A DNA stretch of 64,000 bases from Tetradesmus obliquus (Eukaryota > Chlorophyta > Chlorophyceae > Sphaeropleales > Scenedesmaceae). Of this stretch, positions 11,296-23,347 are shown piece by piece; the stretch's first letter is position 1, and each line of letters opens with the position of its first letter. The translations under genes were made by a program, and so were the position numbers. A model generated the notes under the pieces. It did not search any database. It saw only the letters and a program-made list of their open reading frames with translations, and had not been told where the DNA came from. The stretch covers positions 3,145,001 through 3,209,000 of the forward strand of contig CP126195.1 of NCBI GenBank assembly GCA_030272155.1, written 5' to 3'.

Positions 11296-13446
11296 GCGCT
11301 GACTCGCTGAATTCCGCTTGATTGATGAGGATTTTCCATCAATTCTGAAGCACACTGCTGTCTAGCAGCTTGAGCGTTGGAATATTAAGCAGGCAGCTCG
11401 TGATACACAGCAGCTGTCCCAGCAGTTAGTGATCCACAAGTACTCAGCCCCCTCAGTCAGAGCTGCCAGTATTGCCCTGCACACCTCCACATGGAGGCAC
11501 ATGGTGTGTGTTGGTCAATACGGTTGACAACTGTTGGCAAGTACTGTGCAGGATCTTTGCATGATTGGAAGTGAGAGTTCATGCAATGGCTGCCAGGTGT
11601 GCCGTCATGTTTGTACCCGGTATAATAGCAGAGTCTGCTATTATTGCTGGCAGTAGTTGCTGCTGTGGGAGAAGCCACGCTGAGACAGGCGAGCGCTCCC
11701 AGCAGTTGCGGCTGTAATGATTGATTCGAATAGGCAGCATTTCAGCAACACATGCATGTGCATATGATGCATGCAGCAACCGACGTTGCAGGCTGCGTCC
11801 TTGCTGATTAGGGTTGAGTACTACTAGGTGTCAGTGGAAAGCGCAGCCTGCTCTGAGAGCCCCGTTGATGTGGTGCTAGCTTGCACAGCTGATGCTGTGC
11901 ATGTAGTAGTATGGTGAAGGCAGTACGGGCACTGTGTGGATCTGCGTGGTGAAGCCCATGCGATGAAGGTGATTACATGTAACAACATCAAAAAGGCATG
12001 AAGTAGAGTCTCCGGTCAGGCGGGCCTTAACGGTTGGCCCGTCTTCGCGCAATTCACCAACAAGCTGCTGCACGGCGCATGTGGCACAGCCATGCACACT
12101 AGTGTGCCAGGTACTTGGCTGAGAGCAACCGCACGTACTGCTGTTCCTTCACAACCAAACTTGAACCACGGCGTGAAACCCAGCCACACAACGCATACGC
12201 TGCAAATGCACGGCCAGACACAACATGCACACTCAGAACAACCTTGCAAAGCGCTCTGCAACGCGAGCAGCCACTATCACTGATGTCAACGCATGCAATA
12301 GTAACTCCTCCACTTAAAACACCAGCCTGCTGCCCCACCAACTAGCGGATGCATGCACGGACCACGGACAGCAGCAGATGCAGCAGATTACATCTTGCAA
12401 CGACAACAAACATGGTGTGGTAGGGCAACATGAGACGCAAGTTGCGTACCAGTGCTTATGGCTGCAGCAAATCAGGGACACTGCACATGCGGCAACCACT
12501 TTACGCGCCTATCATCATCATCATGTTACTATGTTACTTTACGCGCCTATGCCACTGCATGCTGACTGCACTGCTCGCGCTTAGGATGCAAGTCTGTAAC
12601 AGGCATGCATCAACACGTGCACCCTGCAGAGGTGTGCAGGCCACTGCAGGGAGCAGCAATTACATGCTGCCAACACCTGCAGGCTTGCACAGAGGAGTTG
12701 GCAACATCGCTGATGTTGCAACCACACGCGCTCAATAGATGGCACCTACCACCAGCGCTACAGCTGCAGGTCGGTCACCTATGCCACCATAGCAACTGCC
12801 TTATGCAGCCGGCCACAACTATCTGCCACACTAGCCATCAACACATGGCTCTAGCAGCGGCACAGCAAGTCGCCTTGCGTGGCCGCCAAACCAAAAATCA
12901 ATCAGCTACGCTCTCTTGCAAACATACATGCAAAATGCCGTTGTTGTTGCAGCACATCAAACACAGTGCACTGAAGCACAGACAGCAGCATTCTCAGCTG
13001 CTGTACAACCGCACTCAACCTGCTGGCGCCACAGCCAAAGCTGCACAGCTTCAAGCTGCTGCACACTCGTGTGGCTGGTACTGCTAAGCACTCATTGTGG
13101 CAACCCGTAGCAGCAGAAATAGGGACTGCTGCTGCTTGTTGCCGGCAATCAACCCACATCACAGCAGCCAGCAGAAGGTTGTACCACCACACACATGGCT
13201 CACACTTGTGCGCATGCTGCTGCTGCTACACACACAAGAACTGCTGGTGATGCTGCAGCAGGGCAGACACCCAGCATACTTGCTGGTGCAGCTGCGCTGG
13301 TGCGTTGGCCCATGCAGTGGTGCTGGTGGTGGCTGCGACACTGGCTGCAGACAAGCTGCGCTCAGCAGGCTTGGCGCTGGTCCTGAGGACAGCTACAGCT
13401 GCTCCAGTTCGTCTGCTCCTGCTGCTTGAACGAAGCAGCAGGGCAG
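11296..13446. other. intergenic, no confident gene
   Basis: Over 2 kb with one protein-like minus-strand stretch, QLVGELREDGPTVKARLTGD (about 12070-12000), and no partner exons. A TGTAA at 11713 could be a poly(A) signal for the expansin-like gene but is about 420 bp after its stop. Otherwise nothing recognisable. Confidence 0.4.
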
Positions 13447-13501
13447 CTACTTCTGTTCTGGTGGACTGCCTCCTTCAGCAGCAAGCTTCTGCATGGGCAG
13501 T

Positions 13502-13535
<34 letters not shown>

Positions 13536-13764
13536 AACAATTGCAGCAAATTTCGTTCCTGGAGCTGACAGCAATGATATGGAGGTATAACAGAGTGCAT
13601 GAAGTGCTCAGGTGGCGTACCTTCTGCTCATACTTGTGCTTCTGGATGGCCATGGTTGCCCTGACAGCCTCAAAGCCGAAGTACACTGTGCTGACTACCA
13701 GCACTCCGACTGTGGCATGGTGCAGCTTGTCTATAATCTTACTTGTTGCACGTGCACCAACCAT
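13447..13764 (-). CDS. 61-aa single-pass membrane protein, possibly COX14-like
   Basis: Two exons, 13764-13621 and 13488-13447, join in phase 0. The product has a short N-terminus with basic residues, one membrane segment (TVGVLVVSTVYFGFEAV), then a charged tail QKHKYEQKKLAAEGGSPPEQ. Size, one central helix and a basic tail resemble the mitochondrial cytochrome-oxidase assembly factor COX14/C12orf62, but the similarity is topological and weak. The intron's 3' end is a CTG array on the coding strand. The gene is divergent from the PfkB kinase with 455 bp between the ATGs. The open frame and clean splice make a real small gene likely; the name is only a guess. Confidence 0.6.
13499..13532. repeat. 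(CAG)n array next to a splice acceptor
   Basis: Reads CTG on the coding (minus) strand and ends about 10 bases before the acceptor of the 61-aa protein's exon 2, taking the place of a polypyrimidine tract. Confidence 0.85.
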
Positions 13765-14219
13765 ATTTGCTTTGTGAAACGCTAGATCGTTCGGTCTTTG
13801 TTCTCTGGTGACGAGCAGCACTGGATGCCACAAGGCGGGTTTGCAGAGGATCGTTGGCTGGAGTTACGTCTGTAATCTTCCGATATACCGAGGTAACAGT
13901 ACATGTCACCTTTCGGCAAGAACCCCAGTGCGAGTAACAGATGACGGTGACGGTGTGCCAGGCAACGTGCTCCGTGTGTGCCGCAACCTGTGCGCAGACC
14001 GGCTCACCTCATTGCTTCAAGACAACTTGAAAGCTGTTTTCATCCCGCTACTACACTTTTGTTCTTTTGCGTTTCTGTCCGCTGGCGCTTGTCCTATTCA
14101 AACTGGTAGCAGGACCAAGCTGTGTGCTGCTGCTACTGCTGCTCCCGAGGGCCTGATTTCGACTGTCGCACTGCGTTTCCGCACTTCTTATCGTGTAACT
14201 AGTCAAAGTACACGGCAGG
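13765..14219. other. shared divergent promoter region
   Basis: A 455-bp interval between the ATG of the small minus-strand membrane protein and the ATG of the plus-strand kinase. It must hold both 5' ends. No TATA-like or other motif stands out. Confidence 0.5.
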
Positions 14220-16545
14220 ATGGTGACGCAGAGCCGTGAGCTATCCGTCATTGGCCTAGGTGACCCAGTGATGGACGTACTGTTCCAAGTAGACCACAAG
14301 TTCCTAGCCAGCATTGCAAACAAGGCAGGCGGCTGCACTAACATAACAGATGAGGAGCTAAAGCGTCTCACATGCATGGCTGCTGAGCACTGCGACCCTG
14401 TCAGGTGAGCGCTAATCCCCAGGACATGCCTGCAGCAGTGGCTGCCATGTTTGCAGCGGGTGATCCCAATGAGCTACCAAGCGGAGCAACTACTTTTTAA
14501 CGAGTTGGAAGCCAAGCAGTAGCTGTATCTTGTAGCACTGGCTCATTGGCTTGTTCCCAGCTCATTGGATTGTTGCATGGAGCAAGTGCTGGCGGGCAGC
14601 TGTGGCAGCCAACCACTTCCCTGATGGCGTGCTGATATCACCCTCAGCAAAGCCTTACCTTTCACATGCACTGCACTGCATATCATGCCTGCTGGACTAC
14701 GCAACTATCGTTGATACTGCGTGTGTCGCGCTCCTGTATGCAGGGTGCCAGGCGGCAGTGCTGCCAACGTCATGAAGGGCCTTGCCAACATCTCAGCAGG
14801 CAGCTTGCACTGCAAGTTCATGGGTATGGTGGGCACAGATGCAGTAGCCCGCGACTACATGCAGAAGCTGGAGCAGCAGAACGTGCAGCCAGTGCTGCTG
14901 GTGAGCCGTTGCTGCAGCTGCATGTTGCGTTGAACAGCAGCAGCAGCTGCTGCGCAGCTGTCTGTGACAGCAAGCTTATTGCTGCAGCAGGGTCATGCAA
15001 GCAAGCGCAATACCGCCGGATGGGGCTGCGCATCTGAGCACGCTGCATGTAGTGCATGGTCGACATATAGTCCATGGCACAATCATGCAGATGCTGACCC
15101 AGCAAGTTACGCAGTCGGTGCTGGTGCTGCGGAAGCCCACCACCATGGCTGGAGGTGTCTGTGTTTTGACTGCACTAAAATGACACGTGTGATGCTGGCG
15201 CATGCGCCGCTGCCCTTGCAGGAAAGCTGCGAGGGCCCCACTGCCAGCTGCCTGTGCTTCGTCACGCCTGATGGGCAGCGCACGATGCGCACGTGCCTGG
15301 GCGCCTCCGCACACCTGACCAGCAGCAGCATGCTGCCGCAAGGGTGGCCTGCAGGGGCAGCGCTGCTGCACTGCGAGGGCTACTGCCTGTACAGGTGGGG
15401 GTGCGGCTGGCTTAGGAGCGGTTGTGTGCTGCTGCAACGTCAGCTCCCAGCGTGCTACAATGCGAAGGCTGCTACTTGTGCGGGTGGGTGGCATGGGTAT
15501 GTTACATGTCGGTTACCCCGGTTGTGTCTGTGATAAAGGGCTAAACCTGTTTAAGCTGCTCTCCGTTAATCAATGTTAACCTGTGTGAACATGCACCTCA
15601 CAATGCAGACAACCTTATACTTTGCTGCTTGACGCGATGCAGCTTTTCACGCACGGCATGTCTGCAATGGCGTCTGACCATGCCTGCATATGTCACACGC
15701 TGCTGCACCATGCAGGCCGCAGCTAGCACGTGAGGCAATGAGGGAGGCCAAGCAGGCTGGCGCACTGGTGTCCATTGACCTGGCCAGCTTTGAGTGCGTT
15801 GCCAACTGCAAGCAGCCGCTGCTGGAGCTGCTGCAGGAGGGCTTGATTGACCTGGTGTTTGCAAACGAAGAGGAGGCAGTTGCGCTGCTCGAGGTGGTGG
15901 CAGGGCAGCAGGGGGCATCTGCAGGCGCAGCAGCAGGTGTGTTGCAAGGCCCTGTGGACTGTGTCATATGTGATGCCCAGGTCAGACACTGCATTGCTTT
16001 CCATGTGCGGGTTGTTCGACACGTAGCTTCATTACGGTGCGCATGTCCTGCAGCAGTACAGCTCTGGCTGGCAGCACACTGCTGGTGTCAACCATGCACC
16101 AGCGCTGAACACAACAGCGTCTACGGTTTGCTGAATTCCAACTGCCTGCCGTGTTCTGCAGCTTCAGGTGATGCTGCAGCGCAGGTACAGGCAGCGCAGG
16201 AGTATGTGCTGCAGTACGCGCAAGTGTGCGTGGTCAGCTTGGGGCCTCGTGGCTGTGTAGCTCGCGCGCGTGGAGGGCTTGTGGGCACCTCTCCTGCAGG
16301 GGGTGTCAAAGTAGTTGACACAATTGGAGCAGGGGACTACTTCACTTCAGGGTTCCTGTATGCGTACCTTCTTGGCTGCAGCTTGCAGCAGTGTGCAGCA
16401 GTTGGCTGCCAGGCAGGCAGTGAGGCAGTGCAGACTAAGGGTGCCATCCTCAGTGATGCTGCATGGCAGCGGCTACGCAGCACCATTGGAACTATTGTAG
16501 GCGGTCAGAAGGCTGCCGCCGGCGGAGTCAGTAGTGGTGCTGCAT

Positions 16546-16585
<40 letters not shown>

Positions 16586-16628
16586 TGCTGCCAGCAGCAA
16601 GGAACGGGTGTTGGTTACCGCAGCATGA
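14220..16628 (+). CDS. PfkB-family carbohydrate/nucleoside kinase
   Basis: PfkB/ribokinase-type enzymes phosphorylate sugars or nucleosides with ATP. Five exons join in phase: 14220-14404, 14744-14900, 15222-15394, 15716-15980 and 16185-16628 (407 aa). Motifs in order: IGLGDPVMDVLFQVD near the N-terminus; PGGSAANVMKGLANI (the GG substrate motif); CFVTPDGQRTMRTCLGAS, very like cyanobacterial slr0537-type kinases; LVFANEEEA, the NxxE phosphate/Mg motif; and DTIGAGDYFTSGFLYAYL, with the catalytic base in GAGD. Resemblance to slr0537-like kinases and plant relatives suggests a sugar or nucleoside substrate, but specificity cannot be read. There is no obvious transit peptide. The C-terminus adds an Ala-rich run encoded by a GCA/CAG array at 16548-16584. 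Intron 4 is 204 nt and stop-free in frame, so its retention would insert 68 residues. Confidence 0.88.
16548..16584 (+). repeat. (AGC)n array coding poly-Ala in the kinase
   Basis: Trinucleotide array in the last exon of the PfkB-type kinase, read in the Ala (GCA) frame close to the C-terminus, where variation would be tolerated. Confidence 0.85.
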
Positions 16629-16688
16629 AGGCAAAGCCGAGACGGTGCTAGGGCAGCTGATTTGATTGTTCTATGTGTTGAACTCGGT

Positions 16689-16693
16689 GTAAG
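16689..16693 (+). terminator. TGTAA poly(A) signal
   Basis: TGTAA, the usual poly(A) signal of chlorophycean algae, 61 bases after the stop of the PfkB-type kinase. Confidence 0.5.
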
Positions 16694-17078
16694 ACTTGGC
16701 TGCTTGTTCCAACGTGCTGGAGCAATCATGTTCAGGCTGCAACCGTGCTGCCTGGGCTGCCTGTCACAGGCACAGTGTGCAAAGTTCAACTTCGCAAGTT
16801 GCTGTCACATTCATTGCCGCATCTGCCAGGATAGTCGTACACGAGCTGGAACGAAGGCAAATTAAAGCTTGCAGCGGTCTATTAGGTAGCCTGGTGAGAC
16901 CAAAGCTTGCACCGAGAACATCAGGCTTGGTCAACACACGTGGGGTGCATGGTCAACAGAAACCCGAGTGACACGCACCGGCGGACTGATGGCATTATTT
17001 TAAAACTTGCATGTACACGAGCTATTGATGCTATGATGATGGCCGGCCAGAGCAGTACGCTCACAGACAGAGTTCAAG
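16694..17078. other. intergenic between kinase and CFAP91
   Basis: Should hold the kinase 3' end and the CFAP91 promoter; no motif or open frame of note. Confidence 0.5.
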
Positions 17079-20000
17079 ATGGCTTCATCGATGCCAAACC
17101 GACCTTACGATGCTCTGTATGGTGCGCCACCAGCGTTAACCAAGCAGTATAGTGTCTTTTCAGGCTATTGAAGCGGTTAGTGGCGGTACACGCCAGGTAC
17201 AGGCATGCTGTTCTTGTTGCTGATGCCCTTCTCTGGCTTGTTGCAGACCCTACATACACAGTGTCAGGTGCAAGGGACCACTACAGGCAGCAGAGCTCTG
17301 GTGGCTTCCTCATTGAAAAGGTTCCAGAGCACGCAAACTTGTTCTCAGAGCTACAGCAATACCCCGCAACAAGCTTCAGGTGTGACACAGGGGAGAGCTG
17401 GCAGCTGATCCACCAGCAGCACTATGTCTGCACCAACAGCTGCAAGGCACAGTTCAAGCGCACAACAAGAGATGTCGATTGCAGCCACACATAGCAGCTG
17501 GTCTGTCGGTGAGCAGGCTGGGCATGCTGCCTTGTAGCCTCCGCTTGCTTACACCCTTCTCGCATTGAACATGCAGGCTTGCAGCAAATGACAAGGTGCC
17601 AGCATTTGTAGACAGGTCATTCCACCCACTGCAGCGGCAGCCAGGACAGTTGAGGCAGCAGAGCCTAGCGCAGCAGGTCAATGGCAGGCAGCAGTACAAG
17701 TACTTCAGGCGGCCGCAGCTGCCACCTGGTGCGCGGTTGTCAGCACCTCTGCATCTCACGCAGCAGCAGCAGCCTGTGCCGGAGCCACCAGCACAGCCAG
17801 AGCCTGCCATCAAAGATGCATACACACAGTCAGATTACCGAGAGAGCGAGGCGCAGACGTTGCCGTGGTCCCCAGACTGGGTGCTGCCGAGGGATCCTGC
17901 TGTGCTTGCAAAGCAGGCAGTGCTGTCAGCCAAGTTCAACTGCCAGGGGCCCGAAGTGCTGCAGCTTGCGGACCTGAAGTTTGGAGATGGCCTGCCAGGT
18001 GAGCTGCGCTTGCAGGCAGTCTCGTGCGATACAGTTTATGAAGCGCTAGATTCAGCAAGGCTGAGCCATGCAACGCTGGCATCGCAGCAGCAGGAACACA
18101 TGCCACTCCTTTATGTTTCAGCACCCACCACTTGCTGAGACTGGAGGCCCCATATGCAGCAGATGACTGGCTTGCAGTGGGTAAGGCAATGCAACTCACT
18201 CGTTGCGCTGCCAGTTGCACAGGCCAGCTGTGCATCTGCTGCTTGTGTGCGCTTGTCGCAAACGACAACGCCGCTGACTTGTAAATCCTTGCTGCATGCA
18301 GGCGGCTTGCAGGAAGTGCAGCGGCTGGAGAAGCTGCGGCAGAAGCGTGCCTTTGAAGCATCGCTGCCGCCCATTGATGATGCTGCACGCCTGCCAGAGC
18401 GCCAGGCACTGATTGAGGCCTGGGAGGCAGCAGAGTGGGCAGAGCGTGAGGGCGAGATCCAAGGGGTGCAAGATGAGAGGCTGGCGCTCCTGCAAGCAGC
18501 ACTCAAGGTGCGGGCGTGTGCTGATCTTAGCAGTGTTTCAGCAAGGGCATAGGAAGCCTAGGCTGTGAGGCCGTTCTATCACCAGGCGTGCAGCAGTTGT
18601 GTTTTGAAGTTCAGCTGCTTGCCTACACAACCTTGAAGGCAGCAATGCTGGGTTGCACGCCCACATGCCTATCGAGGATGGTGGCTGCTGTTGTTGCTCC
18701 TGCTGCAGGTGCGAGAGGAGGAGATAGAGGAGGCACACCGTGCGCAGGTGGAGCAGCGCAGTGCAGCGCTGCTGGCAGCAAAGGCTCAGAAGTTTGCAGC
18801 CATTCACTCCAGCCGTATCAAGACCATCCGCCAGCTGGCAGCACGCCGCAAGGCGGTCGATGCTGCTGCATGCGGCAGCAGTGGCAATGGCGGCAGCATC
18901 ATAGATAAGTATGCAGACTTCGGCTCACCAGTGTATGCGCCTCTGCAACGTGAGGGCCGCTTCCCAGATGCCATCAAGCCTTCTGCAGCAGTCAGTCCTG
19001 CTGCAACAGCAGCAGGCGCGGGTGCACGTCAGCTGCCAGATGTTCAGTCACTCGCGCCCAGCAGCCTTGCAGGGTTGCAGGAACTGCAAGCAAGCCTGCC
19101 TTCACGGGCCCTGCAGCCCAAGCTGCACAGGCCCAAGCCACCAGCAAAGCTCAACTATAGTCAGCGTGCAGAGGCAGCAGTGCAGCAAGATGTGGAGACC
19201 ATCAGCAACCTGTTGCAGAGCGCAAAAGCCATGCAAGGTCGCGGCGTGGGCCAGGTTTGGCCGTACCCTATTGATCAGGCAGCACTGCATGGCAGCTGCG
19301 GCAGCGGCGTTGGTGGTAAGCTGGGCGGCAGCAGGCGCAACGTTGGCGTGGCAGCAGCGCTAGGTTCGCAAGGCGACAGCGCAGCTCAGCAGCAGCAGGT
19401 AATCGCTGGCTGCAAGGGTGGAGCAGATAGCAGCAAGGCCCAAACCACCAGGACAGGTGAGGCCACACCTTTGAGCGTGCGTACCATATATGCAACTTTC
19501 ATGTCAGCGTTTTAATTATGAAGAAGCAGTGGTTACATTGCTTGCTCACGTGGCAATCCGACTGCGCAACTTGGTTGCAATCCCACCCATCATGCACGAC
19601 GTCGCAACCTGTGGATGCTCATAACTGATGCAACTTGCGCGCGACGTGCCTGCAGGCGAGCGGCCGCCGACACCTGGTGCACCACCCCTGCCAGATGCAG
19701 ATGGGCAGCACGCAGCGCTGGTGCTGCTGCAGCGACTGCTGCGCGGCCGTGCTGTGCAGAACGAAATGTACGCAGGCAAGACATCACGGCTGCAGCTGAT
19801 CCGCGAGCTCCGTCTGGGGCTGGAGGGCACTGCAGGTGGGTGCCAAGGCCCCTTTCAAGCCAGCCTTGTTTTTGCGACATGCTGTTCAAGCAGGCAAACT
19901 CGCTGTGCTGGCATGCAGAAGTCACAGGTTTAAGCTCAACATCGATGGCAGCGTGCACATCTTGTGAATTCCCAACACGTTGTGTGGGGTGGTTATGTCC

Positions 20001-21508
20001 TGTCGCGATGGCCTTCTCTGCTTGCAGGCCACCAACAACGGCCAGAGATGCGCGATGCAGCGACACAGGAGTTGGACGCAGCCATTGGAGCAGCGCTGTG
20101 CAGCGTGTGCTGCTTGCTGGCGTCAGATGATGAAGCGGCCATCACTCAGCTGCTGCTGGGTGTGGCAGGCAGGCAGCAGCAGCGGCAGGAGGTGCAGCTA
20201 GACCAGGAGTGGCTGGAGCCAGTGGAGGAGCCTCAGCAGTCGCAGCAGCAGTTGCAGCAGCAACAGCAGGTGCAGGCTGGTTGTGTTGAGCTTGTGCCAG
20301 GCAGTGATGAGCAGCTGCTGCAGCGGCAGGAGAACGTCCAGCAACAGCAGCAGCAGCAGCCCCAGGACTCAAGTGTGAATCAAAAGGCGGAGCAGGTGCC
20401 TGTGCCTGAACAGGGGTATGTAGAGGAGGCTGGCGTCGCGGCAGCCCACCAGCATGCGAGCCAGGAGGAGCAGCAGAGCTCGCTGGGGGGTAGCAAGGAG
20501 GAGGGGAAGCAGCAGCAGCAGCAGCAGGAACCAGGACTGCAGCAATGCGACCAACAGCAGCAGGTGCTGCACCCTGCTGGCAAGCCTGATCCTGGGCTGG
20601 GGCTGAGTGAGCTGGCTGAGCAGCAGCAGCACACCGATGATGTGGCTGGTGGGCCTGCTGCTGAGAGCAGCACAGGGGAAACCGCTGAGGGCATGGTGCA
20701 GCAGGGCAGCAGCAGCCAGCAGGGCACTAGATCCGATGGGTCCGCCAGTGAAGATGCTGTTGACACTGCGGCTGTGCCACTAGGCAGCCATGCAGCAGAC
20801 TCCTCTGCTGAGCGCCACCAGAACAGCAGCATCAGCACAGGCGCTGAGGAAGCACAGCAGCGGCAGCAGCAGCCGCAGGAGTACATGGGTGTTGAAGAAG
20901 ACCGTGCAACTGAGGTACCGGTGTCTTCAGCAGAGCACGAGTCTGCTAACAAGGCCCTTGATGCCGACAGTGCCATAGATGAACTCCCACCTGATGCACA
21001 GCACAGTGCTCAGTCACCTGCAGCTGCAGGCAGCTGGACAGCAGGCGAGCAGGTCCTGGCAGGAGGCAGCTCGGACTCGGTTGCTGTGGCTGGCAGAGCA
21101 GCTGAGGCTTCACTTGCAGGTGGTGAGCTGCTGTCAGGTGGCGTGCTGGGGGTGCTGGCAGATGCCAGCTGCAGCGGCAGCAGTGGTCACGGCAGTGGAG
21201 CAGTGTCAGGAGTGGGGTCGCAGTTCTCTCTTGGGGCAGGTGTGCATGGCGAGGAGCCGGAGAGTGAAGATGCAGTGCGCACGCCCAGCATGCTCAAGCC
21301 ACGCGGGCTGCACGCCATGATTGGAGCGGAGGAGGATGCCGAGCAGGAGGTCACCTCCTGCTCGTCATCCTCGGTGGACAGGCAGCAGCAGCAGGAGCAG
21401 CAGCAGGAGCAGCAGCAGGATGCCGGAATGCAGCTGGAAGCAAGCAGCAACAGCTCCAGCAGTAGATCCAGCAGCAGTAGCAGCGCCTCAGAGGAGGAGG
21501 AGCAATGA
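17079..21508 (+). CDS. CFAP91: CFAP91/FAP91 (MAATS1, AAT-1), radial-spoke-base protein
   Basis: CFAP91 is a subunit of the calmodulin- and spoke-associated complex at the base of axonemal radial spokes. Seven exons join in phase: 17079-17121, 17247-17379, 17577-17998, 18302-18507, 18709-19456, 19656-19835 and 20028-21508 (about 1070 aa). Landmarks recalled from animal CFAP91 appear in order: NRPYDALYD; LFSELQQYP; QQYKYFRRPQLP; YTQSDYRESEAQT; LKFGDGLPGGLQEV; LEKLRQKRAFEASLPPIDD; IDKYADFGSPVYAPLQREG; LLRGRAVQNEMYAGK with LQLIRELR. The exon 1/2 joint is supported by RAYDFLYDP in the human protein. After that point the animal protein continues with a long helical region. Here the last exon instead encodes about 490 residues very rich in Gln, Ser, Glu and Ala. 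Either the C-terminal half has been replaced or it is unrecognisable. If the organism is a coccoid alga, this still argues for a flagellated stage or recent loss. Confidence 0.93.
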
Positions 21509-21806
21509 CCCCTGTCAGGGGTTTGTACTGCAGGGTTGCTGGTTGTGGAATGGCGGGAGTCGCATCGCACATACTAGGGCGTTCTAACGCGAGAGCGGGA
21601 GGTACTGCCCATAATCACTCCGCGCCTGAACTCAATTTTGCTGTGCCAACATCAAGGCTGTGTGCGCAACGACCAAGCGAGTGTTGTACTGTCCTCAGCT
21701 GCCCCGCGCGTCTATCTTCGTACATTCTGCGGCAATCCAAAAATTAGTACATGTTTGACCATATAGATCATCGTCGCTGGGCTGGCAAAGTAGCACGAGC
21801 TCCTCG

Positions 21807-23316
21807 ATGGTGTACAACAACAGCAGCAGCAGCAGACCCAAAACGACGCTGCAGCAGCGCAAGAGCCGCTCCACAAAGCTCTGGCAGCTGGCCATTGGAT
21901 GTATTATCGCAGCTGCACTGTCTGGGACGTGGCTAGGAGCAAGCATAAGCCACCATATGCCAATGTTAACACATGCAAGCAACCGCAGAGCACCTACGCC
22001 TGGCGCAGTGGCATCTGCTGCCACCTGGGTCCCAGGCAGAGTGCATGATGGACTGCTGCATCAAATCATACAAAACTGTATGCAGCAGCAAGATACTGTG
22101 ATCACCTTTACCCCGGACAGTATAGAGGCTGTAGCTGCCTTCCACGCTAGTGCAGGCTCCGCAGGCTCTGCTCACACAACCACAGCATCATCAGCTGCAC
22201 CAGGTGCCCGTTGTCCCGTCGCAATGATCCCACTTGCAGCAGCAGACAGAAGCATCGGCTTGTGCACAGACGCAGCGCTGTACATGCAGCTGCTGGGTGC
22301 ATGGGTCGTGCCAGGTGACCCTCAAGCAGCACACAGCATCTTGCAGGACATTACAAAGTGCCTTGCAGGACAGCAGCAGCACAAGCAGGAGGCAGCAGCC
22401 ATGTCTCAGCAAGTGGCAGCCAAAAACCAAGCACCATCAGCAGCTAGAGTAGCAGGGCATGCCAATACAGCTTCAACAGGTCCCACAGCAGCACCAGCAG
22501 CAGCAGCAGCGGGTGCTGCTGTGCTGTTTCTGGAGCCGCTGTATGAGCCCTGGCTGCAGTGGCTGCAGGCACGCCCTGCTGCTGTGGCAGTGTACGCACC
22601 CAACTTTGAGCAGGTAAGACCAGAGGATGCAGGGTAGGATAGTGGGCAGTGGGCATGCGACCTGGTGCAGTGGTGATGTGTGTTGTGTTGGTGTGCTGTG
22701 TAGTTCAAGGCATTTGTGTCACAAATGCCAGCCTCGGCAGCACCGCTCATGTGTCACGCCAATAACACAAGAACGTGATATTTCTAACCTTGTCATTGTG
22801 AGAAGGCTGCGCGTGCAGCACCTCAGTTTGCACATTGCGTTCGCGCTAGCAACAAAATTGTAACCCTCGCTGTGCTTGGGACGCGGACTGCTCGCAGGTG
22901 TTTGGCTATGACAGGGAGGCCCACATGCGCATGCAGCTGGTGCTGTGCAAGGTGCAGCGCTGCCAGCAGCTCATGCAGCAGTACCTAAATGACATCGGCA
23001 GCAGCGCGCAGCTACTCTACACAGGTAGCAGGGAACTACTCGTTGCGCGTGGATGTGCAAGTAGCCGGCAGAGATTGCCTTGTTGTGGTGCAGTCAACAG
23101 TTACAACGACGGAATCTTGCAGTGGCTGCTAGTTGCTGGCTTGGTGATGTGTTTGTCATCTGCAGGAACCAGGCAGGTACCTTTCAACACGATTGCTGGT
23201 GTTGCCTCTGCCGCTGCTGCTGCATGTGCGCAGGCCACACCTCCCTGGACCCCCTCGCTTTCTCCCCACAACACCAGCAGCTGAGAACAGCATCAAGAGC
23301 TGCAGGACTACAGCAA

Positions 23317-23347
<31 letters not shown>

